From NCBI RefSeq assembly GCF_943181435.1, contig NZ_OW969598.1, forward strand, positions 186,001-250,000: DNA of 64,000 nt. Reading direction: 5' to 3'. How positions within the stretch are numbered: the stretch's first letter is position 1; every line of letters starts with the position of its first letter. This document shows, piece after piece, positions 48,781-55,367 of this stretch. Origin of the DNA: Neisseria sp. Marseille-Q6792. Lineage in GTDB: Bacteria; Pseudomonadota; Gammaproteobacteria; Burkholderiales; Neisseriaceae. The notes beneath the pieces are model-generated. The model had not been told where the DNA came from and did not search any database. It saw nothing but the letters and a program-made list of their open reading frames with translations. Both the position numbers and the translations under genes were made by a program.

Positions 48781-49233
48781 CGTCACCAAGTCAGTAATGC
48801 CACCGCGCCCTATGCCTCCGAAGCAATAGGCAGAACATTCGGCCACGGTGAAAACAAAAACGAAACCGCCCAAGCCGTCGGACATTTCCTTTTAGGAGCA
48901 GCTATCGCCCGCATCAACGGTGGTAATTTTGCTGCCGGCGGCTCGGCTGCAGTTGCAGCTGAAAAAGCAGCGGAACATCTTGTCCAACGGTATAACGATG
49001 GTAAAACCGCAATCGATCCGCAAACAGGCGAGTTCAATGCCAACCTGCTGCCGGAACATATCAAAGAGGAAATCAAATCAAAGAGCGGGGTGATTGCATC
49101 ACTGACGGGAGCGGCCATAGGCGGCACGCCGGTAGACGCGCAAACCGGAGGGGCGGTCGGACAGAATGGAGTAGAGAATAATTTAGTGGGTATATCATGT
49201 GTTGTATTGACTGATTTTTCGCATACTCACTGA
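48781..49233 (+). pseudogene. Pretoxin-VENN fragment of a TpsA/CdiA-type protein
   Basis: A rightward frame without a start codon reads NATAPYASEAIGRTFGHGEN, then FLLGAAIARINGGNFAAGG and EFNANLLPEHIKEEI, and ends with GQNGVENNLVGIS before a stop at 49233. VENN is the known junction just before the variable toxin part of CdiA/TpsA proteins. After it the frame ends in 11 codons that do not look like a toxin. It is a non-expressed 3' cassette or remnant of a two-partner-secretion exoprotein; no full tpsA gene is in the window. Confidence 0.8.
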
Positions 49234-49376
49234 TTTTTTAAAATCTTTTTACATGGTTATAGAAATCTCGGTGTGGAAGGTAATAAAAGTTTTAGGTTGT
49301 GTATGTGTCGCAGCATTGAGACTTTATCTAAGATATGAATATTAGCTTAGAGTTTCAAAGAGAATGCGGCAAAGGC

Positions 49377-50996
49377 TTAAGGAGTCAGGTTTTGCCTTCT
49401 GACGATGGCGCGGATAACGGTGCGGTTGGGGTGTAGGACGTGGCGCAGGCGTTGTGAAAAGGGATGGGGCAAGCCTAGGATTTCGGCTGCAATGGCGGCG
49501 GCGCATATGGGGGCGGTGGCGAGTCCGCGGGTGCCGTGCGCGGTGTTGACGTAGGCATTAGGCAGATATGGGCATGGGGCGTCGATGCGGTAGTTTTTGT
49601 CCAGTGCAAGTTTGGCGTAAGTTTGTTGCATGGCGGCAATGTCGCCGAGTGCGCCGACGATGGGCAGATGGTCGGGGCTGTCGCAGCGCATGGCGGCGTG
49701 TCCTTGGTATTTTTGAGAGTTTGGGTTGGTCGTAAACAATGATTCGGCAAGGGAGGGCTCAAGATGTGCCAATGCTTGGCGGTTTGAGGTTTCTTCGGCG
49801 TCGTTCCATCCGGTATGGCTGCTGTTGGGAATAAAACTTGCACCGTAGCAGTGCAGCCCATGCCATGACGGGCTGATGTAACTCTCGCCTGAAACGGCGC
49901 AACGCAATTGTTCGGAAAATGGGGTGGATGGTGTGAGGCCGGTTTGTCCGCGTATTTGTCTGAGGGGTAGGGAGGAGAGGTTGGTTTCAGGCAGGTAGGA
50001 GCTGTGCGCACCGGTGCAATAGATGATGTGTGTGGCGGAAAATATGCCGTTTGGCGTGGTCGCAATCCACTTCTCTCCGTTGTGGGAAATGTCGGTTAAC
50101 GGTGTGTTTTCGTGTAGTCCAATGAGCGGATGGTTGAGGAGGGCGTGGACGAATGCGGGCGGATTGAGCCATACGCCGTGCTGCCAGAAGAGACCGCATG
50201 ATGGTTCGGTGTAGGGGGCGCTGAGGGGGATGCCGGCGATTTTTTCGGCTTCTGCAGATGTGATGCTGCGGTAGAGGTGTACATGGTGTTTTTGTAACCC
50301 CAATTCGTGATTGCGACGGTATTCGTCTTGGTTGTAATTGAGGTGGATGATGCCGTTTCCGCCCCATGTGTCGGAGTCGGGCAGGATGTGTTCGAGCAGG
50401 CGTTTGGTGTAACCGTAGCCGGTGAGCAAAAGTTCGGTTTGTTCGGTATCGTGTGGCGAGATTTTGGCATAAAGCAGCCCTTGACGGTTGCCGCTGGCGG
50501 CTTGGGCGGCTTTTCGGGCTTCCAATACGGTAACGGAAATGCCGTGTGATGCTAAGGCGTGGGCGGTTGCCGCGCCGGATATGCCTGCGCCGATAACGAG
50601 AACGTGTTCTGGTTTTTGCCGTTCGGATGTTTGTGGAAGTGCAAACCAGGGTTTGTCGGACTTGCTTTCGGTTTGCGGGATGGCTTCGGTCTGCCAGGAA
50701 ATGTGGTGGAAATGTTCGTGCAGGCGGTGGGTGCGTGAAGGGGGAACCAGCCAGAAACGGACATCGGGCAGGATGTGTTCGATTAGATTGATGCTGTTGA
50801 ATTGTAGGCACTGCAGTGCTTGTTTCAAACGGTGTTTCAGACGGCATTCTCCGTCCGAAGCATCTTGTGCGGTTTGAAAATCGGGAATCTGATTATCGGG
50901 AAGGCAGATAATCAGGTTGAGCGGTTGCGCGCGTTTGTCGATAATATTGTAAAGTGTGCGGATGTCGGGAATGCCGTTCCATGCGAGATTGTCCAT
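49377..50996 (-). CDS. mnmC: FAD-dependent MnmC oxidase (no methyltransferase domain)
   Basis: MnmC acts on the wobble uridine of some tRNAs: its oxidase part turns cmnm5(s2)U into nm5(s2)U. The 539-residue protein has the FAD-binding GAGISGAATAHAL at about residues 136-148 and the oxidase core through CGLFWQHGVWLNPPAFVHALL to the end (AHGTRGLATAPICA). The methyltransferase domain of fused MnmC is not seen; residues 1-130 are of other text, ending near the linker-like DKPWFALP. So the second step must come from another protein, or the product stays nm5U. Confidence 0.8.
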   Translation of the reverse strand: MDNLAWNGIPDIRTLYNIIDKRAQPLNLIICLPDNQIPDFQTAQDASDGECRLKHRLKQALQCLQFNSINLIEHILPDVRFWLVPPSRTHRLHEHFHHISWQTEAIPQTESKSDKPWFALPQTSERQKPEHVLVIGAGISGAATAHALASHGISVTVLEARKAAQAASGNRQGLLYAKISPHDTEQTELLLTGYGYTKRLLEHILPDSDTWGGNGIIHLNYNQDEYRRNHELGLQKHHVHLYRSITSAEAEKIAGIPLSAPYTEPSCGLFWQHGVWLNPPAFVHALLNHPLIGLHENTPLTDISHNGEKWIATTPNGIFSATHIIYCTGAHSSYLPETNLSSLPLRQIRGQTGLTPSTPFSEQLRCAVSGESYISPSWHGLHCYGASFIPNSSHTGWNDAEETSNRQALAHLEPSLAESLFTTNPNSQKYQGHAAMRCDSPDHLPIVGALGDIAAMQQTYAKLALDKNYRIDAPCPYLPNAYVNTAHGTRGLATAPICAAAIAAEILGLPHPFSQRLRHVLHPNRTVIRAIVRRQNLTP

Positions 50997-51114
50997 ATCA
51001 ATGCCGTCTGAAATGTGGGTTTGAATATCGGTATCGGGATAAAGCTGTTAAAATACCCGCCGTTTAAAGGCCGCGTGCGTCTGCCGGATATTGTATGCCG
51101 AATTGAGGTGTTTT

Positions 51115-51474
51115 TTGAATAATATTCCTGTTGAAATCCGGTTGTTGAAAAACCGTACCGTGTTGGTTTTGACTTATGGGAACGAACCTAAAAATCTGCC
51201 TGCCGAATTTTTACGCGTCTATTCGCCGAGTGCGGAAGTGCGCGGACACGGTGTGGGACAGGATGTTTTGCAGACCGGTAAGGCGGATGTGCAAATTACG
51301 GATTTACAGCCTGTCGGTCAGTACGCGCTGAAAATCAGTTTTTCGGACGGGCACGACAGCGGTCTTTACGATTGGGCGTACTTGCACAGACTGGCATACG
51401 GACGTGATGCCATGTGGCAAAAATATCTGGACAGGTTGGCGGCGGCGGGCGCGTCGCGTTTTGAAGAGAAATAA
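51115..51474 (+). CDS. DUF971 / gamma-butyrobetaine-hydroxylase-like N-terminal domain protein
   Basis: The 119-residue protein starts at TTG (NNIPVEIRLLKNRTVLVL) with GAGG upstream. It has the DUF971 core: EFLRVYSPSAEVRGHG, QPVGQYALKISFSDGHDSGLYDWAYL. It is a stand-alone small domain. The function is unknown, although the fold occurs beside iron or Fe-S proteins in some organisms. It is followed about 50 bases later by ubiE, as in many proteobacteria, so the two probably share a transcript. Confidence 0.85.
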   Translation: MNNIPVEIRLLKNRTVLVLTYGNEPKNLPAEFLRVYSPSAEVRGHGVGQDVLQTGKADVQITDLQPVGQYALKISFSDGHDSGLYDWAYLHRLAYGRDAMWQKYLDRLAAAGASRFEEK

Positions 51475-51527
51475 GACCGGTTGGATGGCAATCTGACGGG
51501 CAACGGTATCAGAGAGGTGGTTAGAAT

Positions 51528-52265
51528 ATGGGCGGACAAAAAACGCATTTCGGGTTCAGTACGGTCAACGAAGATGAGAAAGCCGGAAAAGTGGCGGAAG
51601 TGTTCCACTCCGTCGCCAAAAACTACGACATTATGAACGATGTGATGTCAGCAGGGCTGCACCGTGTATGGAAACACTTTACCATCCATACGGCGCACCT
51701 GAAAAAAGGCGATAAAGTGTTGGACATTGCGGGTGGTACGGGCGATTTGTCGCGCGGTTGGGCAAAACGCGTCGGCAAAGAGGGCGAAGTTTGGCTGACC
51801 GATATTAATTCTTCTATGCTGACCGTCGGGCGCGACCGTCTGTTGAACGAAGGCATGATTTTGCCCGTGTCGCTTGCCGATGCGGAAAAACTGCCTTTCC
51901 CCGACAATTATTTCAACTTGGTTTCCGTGGCGTTCGGCTTGCGGAACATGACGCATAAAGATGCCGCGCTGAAAGAGATGTACCGTGTTTTGAAACCGGG
52001 CGGCACGTTGCTGGTGTTGGAGTTTTCCAAAATCTACAAACCGTTCGAAGGCGCGTATGATTTCTATTCGTTCAAGCTGCTGCCGGTCATGGGCAAACTG
52101 ATTGCCAAAGATGCGGACAGCTACCAGTATCTCGCCGAATCCATCCGCATGCATCCTGACCAGGAAACTTTAAAGCAAATGATGCTGGATGCCGGATTTG
52201 ACAGTGTGGACTATCATAATATGAGTGCGGGGATTGTGGCCCTGCATAAAGGCGTGAAATTTTAA
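51528..52265 (+). CDS. ubiE: Demethylmenaquinone / 2-polyprenyl-6-methoxybenzoquinol methyltransferase
   Basis: UbiE methylates the C5 ring position in ubiquinone synthesis (and in menaquinone where made). The 245-residue SAM-dependent enzyme has [17 protein letters not shown], the SAM loop [12 protein letters not shown], and the [12 protein letters not shown] family motif. Length is normal. It is a biosynthetic partner to ubiC and ubiA about 12 kb to the left. A terminator follows. Confidence 0.97.
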   Translation: MGGQKTHFGFSTVNEDEKAGKVAEVFHSVAKNYDIMNDVMSAGLHRVWKHFTIHTAHLKKGDKVLDIAGGTGDLSRGWAKRVGKEGEVWLTDINSSMLTVGRDRLLNEGMILPVSLADAEKLPFPDNYFNLVSVAFGLRNMTHKDAALKEMYRVLKPGGTLLVLEFSKIYKPFEGAYDFYSFKLLPVMGKLIAKDADSYQYLAESIRMHPDQETLKQMMLDAGFDSVDYHNMSAGIVALHKGVKF

Positions 52266-52285
52266 ACAGACTGCCTGTGCAGCCA

Positions 52286-52319
52286 ATGCCGTCTGAACAC
52301 GTTTCAGACGGCATTTTTG
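52286..52319 (+). terminator. Inverted uptake-sequence terminator after ubiE
   Basis: ATGCCGTCTGAA and TTCAGACGGCAT around a 5-nt loop, followed by TTTTT. Confidence 0.88.
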
Positions 52320-52401
52320 TGTTTTTTAAGACAAAGGTTTTAAATCCTAAAAATTAATTCACATATTTATTAATAAGTTATAAACTTTTTAAAAAATAGG
52401 A

Positions 52402-52440
52402 ACAATTATCATTTGCAAAATATAAAGATGTCTGTATAAT
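52402..52440 (+). promoter_or_regulatory. Promoter with overlapping Fur-box-like site
   Basis: TTGCAA (52413-52418) and TATAAT (52435-52440) are 16 bases apart. ACAATTATCATTTGCAAAAT overlaps the -35 and resembles the Fur consensus GATAATGATAATCATTATC in its ATTATCATTT part. Confidence 0.55.
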
Positions 52441-52484
52441 GCAGTCAATCCAGTAAATAACACAGCAGACAAAAGGAGGGAAAA

Positions 52485-52958
52485 ATGCCGGAAAGTATTT
52501 TTAAACAGATTTCCCTTGATATTTTGAGGCTGCATCGTGATTCTGTTCATTCCCTGCTCGCAACCTCGGGTTGCAACTGTCAGGTGCATGAAGCGGCATA
52601 TGTCAATATTGACGGTAAATATTATATTTCGCTTTCGTGCGAGCCTGAGGTAGGAGAAGTTAAAACAGGGATTTTGCTGATTGAAGATGAAAGCCGCAGC
52701 TTGCGTTTGAGCTGGGTTGGCAGTGCTCGGGAACTTGACCGCAAGGATGGTGTCTATAAGCGTGCCTTGTCTGCGCTATCCAGAAAGATGGAGCGGTGTA
52801 AAGACAAGCTGCATACAGCGGTTCAACCGTTTTTGTTGGAGCTGGTGCCGGAGAAAGGCAGATTTTCTGTCGGTGATGAAGAAGTTTGGATTTCTCAAAA
52901 CGATTTAGTGAGAGCTTTATATCCTGTCGGATACAGTATGCGGCAGGCAATGTTGTAG
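52485..52958 (+). CDS. HugZ/HutZ-like (split-barrel) protein, possibly haem related
   Basis: The 157-residue protein has an N-terminal SVHSLLATSGCNCQVHEAAYV, then GKYYISLSCEPEV and ILLIEDES, a pattern like the flavin-reductase-type split barrel of HugZ/HutZ haem-use proteins. The family usually adds a C-terminal haem-binding part; here the C-terminus is short. It follows a promoter with a Fur-box-like site, which fits iron control. The assignment is by pattern only. RBS AAAGGAGG lies 7-8 bases before the ATG. Confidence 0.5.
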   Translation: MPESIFKQISLDILRLHRDSVHSLLATSGCNCQVHEAAYVNIDGKYYISLSCEPEVGEVKTGILLIEDESRSLRLSWVGSARELDRKDGVYKRALSALSRKMERCKDKLHTAVQPFLLELVPEKGRFSVGDEEVWISQNDLVRALYPVGYSMRQAML

Positions 52959-53053
52959 ATTTAAAGTTTTGGTAGTGGTTTGTGTTCCTTTTGCGCCCCT
53001 TTGTCAAGGGGCGATTTTTTTTGCGTACGGATTGGCGGCAGGATAAAAATGCC

Positions 53054-53190
53054 GAGACCTTTGCAAAATTCCTTTTCCCCAACAGTCGAACCCCAACACA
53101 GGTTGAGACCTTTGCAACCCCCCCAAAAAAAAATCCCCTAAATGTCTTGATGGGAATTTAGGGAATTTTGGGGAATTTTGCAAAGGTCTC
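53054..53190. mobile_element. 137-bp MITE-like element with perfect 19-bp inverted ends
   Basis: The ends GAGACCTTTGCAAAATTCC and GGAATTTTGCAAAGGTCTC are perfect inverses. A second GAGACCTTTGCAA lies inside at 53105-53117, next to C7 and A9 runs. There is no transposase. The ends resemble those of neisserial IS5/IS1106-type elements as I recall them, so it may be a nested deletion remnant. Confidence 0.7.
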
Positions 53191-53233
53191 AGGTCGTCTG
53201 AAAAGTTTGTGAAAAACAGTTACAATCCGCCGC

Positions 53234-54157
53234 ATGAAAAAACGCAATAATCCTCTTCCGCTGTTGAACGGTGTCAAACCCAGTTATTTGGTGCTGCCGC
53301 ATGAAAAGCAGTTTTACGGGCTGCCGCTGCTGCATTTTCTGTGCATCCGCTTTCCTTTTGTGGGCGCGGACAATTGGCGCAGGCGGTTGAACAGCGGTTT
53401 TGTGGTCGGTTCGGATGGTGCGGCGTTGGATGAACATTCTTTGTTCGAGCCGGGTAAGACGATGTTTTATTATCGGGAAACCAGCAGTGAGGATGAGCCG
53501 TGTATTCCGTTTGAAGAAAAGATTTTGCATATTGATGAGCATTTGATTGTGGTGGACAAGCCGCATTTTCTGCCCGTCATCCCCAGCGGGCGTTTTTTGA
53601 GGGAAACGCTGTTGACACGTCTGCGCCTGCGCCCTGAATTGCAGCATTTGAATGTTGAAGACATTACGCCGCTGCACCGCTTGGACAAGGATACGGCAGG
53701 CGTGATGCTGCTGTCGCATAATCCTGCGACGCGCGGAGCCTATCAGACGATGTTTCAAAACAAAACGGTATGGAAAACGTATGAGGCGCTTGCGCCGACA
53801 AGGACGGATTTGCCGTATCCGATCGATGTGGTTTCGCGTTTGGTGAGGGGTGAAAAATTTTTTACGACGCAAGAGGCGGAAGGCGAACCAAACGCACATA
53901 CGACGGTCGAACTGATTGAAAACAGAGGGGAATTCAGCCTTTACCGCCTTACGCCGCATACCGGCAAGAAGCACCAGTTGCGCGTGCATATGATGGGTTT
54001 GGGTATGCCGCTGTTGAATGACGCGCTCTATCCCGTGCCGTCTGAAGCGGGAAGCGAGGATTATCGGAAACCTTTGAAGCTATTGGCAAAAAAGATTGCG
54101 TTTGCAGATCCTTTGTCGGGTCGGGAAAGGGTGTTTTGCAGCGGGTTTTGCCTATAA
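53234..54157 (+). CDS. RluA-family pseudouridine synthase
   Basis: The 307-residue protein has an S4-like N-terminal part (NWRRRLNSGFV), then DKPHFLPVIP and the catalytic ITPLHRLDKDTAGVM with its Asp, and KKHQLRVHM near the C-terminus. These are the RluA/RluC/TruC family motifs. The target RNA cannot be told. The gene lies between the 137-bp element and IS1016. It is separate from rluD at 13.9 kb. Confidence 0.88.
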   Translation: MKKRNNPLPLLNGVKPSYLVLPHEKQFYGLPLLHFLCIRFPFVGADNWRRRLNSGFVVGSDGAALDEHSLFEPGKTMFYYRETSSEDEPCIPFEEKILHIDEHLIVVDKPHFLPVIPSGRFLRETLLTRLRLRPELQHLNVEDITPLHRLDKDTAGVMLLSHNPATRGAYQTMFQNKTVWKTYEALAPTRTDLPYPIDVVSRLVRGEKFFTTQEAEGEPNAHTTVELIENRGEFSLYRLTPHTGKKHQLRVHMMGLGMPLLNDALYPVPSEAGSEDYRKPLKLLAKKIAFADPLSGRERVFCSGFCL

Positions 54158-54211
54158 TGAGAGGGAATGCAAACCCGTATCGGCAGATGCCGCCGATACG
54201 GGTTTTATATT

Positions 54212-54927
54212 AGGGGCTGTACTAGATTAGCAGATATGTTACCCTCAAAGTATGAAGATAACACACTGCAAATTAAAGAAAAAAGTACAGAAAGAACTGC
54301 TCCGTTTTTTTGTGCTGGAAGTTACCGCCCGTTCTGCCGCCGATATTTTGGGTATCCATCCCAATTCGGCAGCACTGTTCTACCGTAAAATCCGCACGGT
54401 TATCAATTATCATTTGGCCTTGGCTGCCGATGAGGTTTTTGGAGGGCTCTATTGAGCTGGACGAAAGCTATTTCGGCGGACGACGTAAAGGTAGACGTGG
54501 TCGCGGTGCAGCAGGAAAAGTGGTTGTCTTCGGCATTCTGAAACTCAACGGACGGGTCTATACTGTTGTCGTAGATAATGCCAAGTCTGAAACGTTACTC
54601 CCTGTCATCAAAAAGAAAATCATGCCGGACAGTATTGTTTATACCGATAGTCTGAGCAGCTACGACAAGTTGGACGTGAGCGGTTTTATTCATTACCGCA
54701 TCAACCATTCCAAGGAATTTGCAGACCGTCAAAACCACATTAACGGCATTGAGAACTTTTAGAATCAGGCAAAACGCGTCTTGCGAAAATACAACGGAAT
54801 CGATCGCAAATCTTTCCCGCTGTTCTTGAAAGAATGCGAATTTCGATTTAACTTCGGCACACCGTCTCAACAGCTTAAAATCCTGCGGGATTGGTGTGGA
54901 ATTTAGGGCTAATCTAGTACAGCCCCT
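54212..54927 (+). mobile_element. IS1016-type insertion sequence, inactive
   Basis: The 716-bp element has perfect 20-bp inverted ends starting AGGGGCTGTACTAG. A 5-bp ATATT is found on both sides and may be part of a target duplication, though I cannot confirm the usual longer one. It lies between the rluA-family gene and ybaB. Confidence 0.9.
54252..54906 (+). pseudogene. IS1016 transposase, frameshifted and with a premature stop
   Basis: The first part (MKITHCKLKKKVQKELL through ALAADEVFGG) moves to another frame near 54434-54450, where it continues as IELDESYFGGRRKGRRGRG. The DDE residues are seen in ELDESYFGG, YTDSLSSYDKL and NGIENF. A TAG at 54760-54762 replaces the Trp codon after NGIENF, just past the catalytic Glu. 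The frame then runs on to 54906. Both changes inactivate it. Confidence 0.9.
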
Positions 54928-54950
54928 ATATTTTTGCAGCGTCAGTCGGA

Positions 54951-55286
54951 TCAGCGGAAGAAGTCGCTCATGCCTGCAGGCAGCCCTTGGGTGAAAGCGC
55001 CCATGGTTTTGCCGGTGGTTTCTTCAGCTTTGTCGGAGGCGGCATTGAACGCAGCAAGTACAAGGTCTTCGAGCATTTCTTTGTCGTCTGCGGCTTCCTG
55101 AATCAGCTCGGGGCTGATGTCGATTTTGCGGACGACGTGGGAGCAGGTCATTACGACTTTAACCAAGCCGTTGCCTGCTTCGCCTTCTACTTCGGTTTCG
55201 GCAAGTTTCGCTTGCGCTTTTTTCATGTTTTCCTGCATTTGCTGCGCCTGTTTCATCAGGCCGCCCAATCCGGCTTTTCCGAACAT
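54951..55286 (-). CDS. YbaB/EbfC family nucleoid-associated protein
   Basis: The 111-residue protein begins [18 protein letters not shown] and has a central [15 protein letters not shown] beta part, as in YbaB. YbaB dimers bind DNA without strong sequence preference. It lies downstream of dnaX, as in most bacteria (dnaX-ybaB), and is separated by about 80 bases. An upstream in-frame extension to 55358 is rejected because the family start is at 55286. Confidence 0.92.
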   Translation of the reverse strand: MFGKAGLGGLMKQAQQMQENMKKAQAKLAETEVEGEAGNGLVKVVMTCSHVVRKIDISPELIQEAADDKEMLEDLVLAAFNAASDKAEETTGKTMGAFTQGLPAGMSDFFR

Positions 55287-55367
55287 ACTGAATACTCCTG
55301 TTTGTGTTTGAATGAATGAGGGAAACGGCAATGCCGTCTGAAAGTGTTCAGGCAGCATTATATCTGT

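Noticed and set aside
48810..49127. Leftward 105-codon frame in the cassette island
   Set aside because: It is the reverse of the VENN fragment, which has recognisable pretoxin text on the rightward strand.
53114..53130. C7 and A9 runs as a phase-variable switch
   Set aside because: They are inside a non-coding element and not at a recognised promoter spacing; only a weak candidate.
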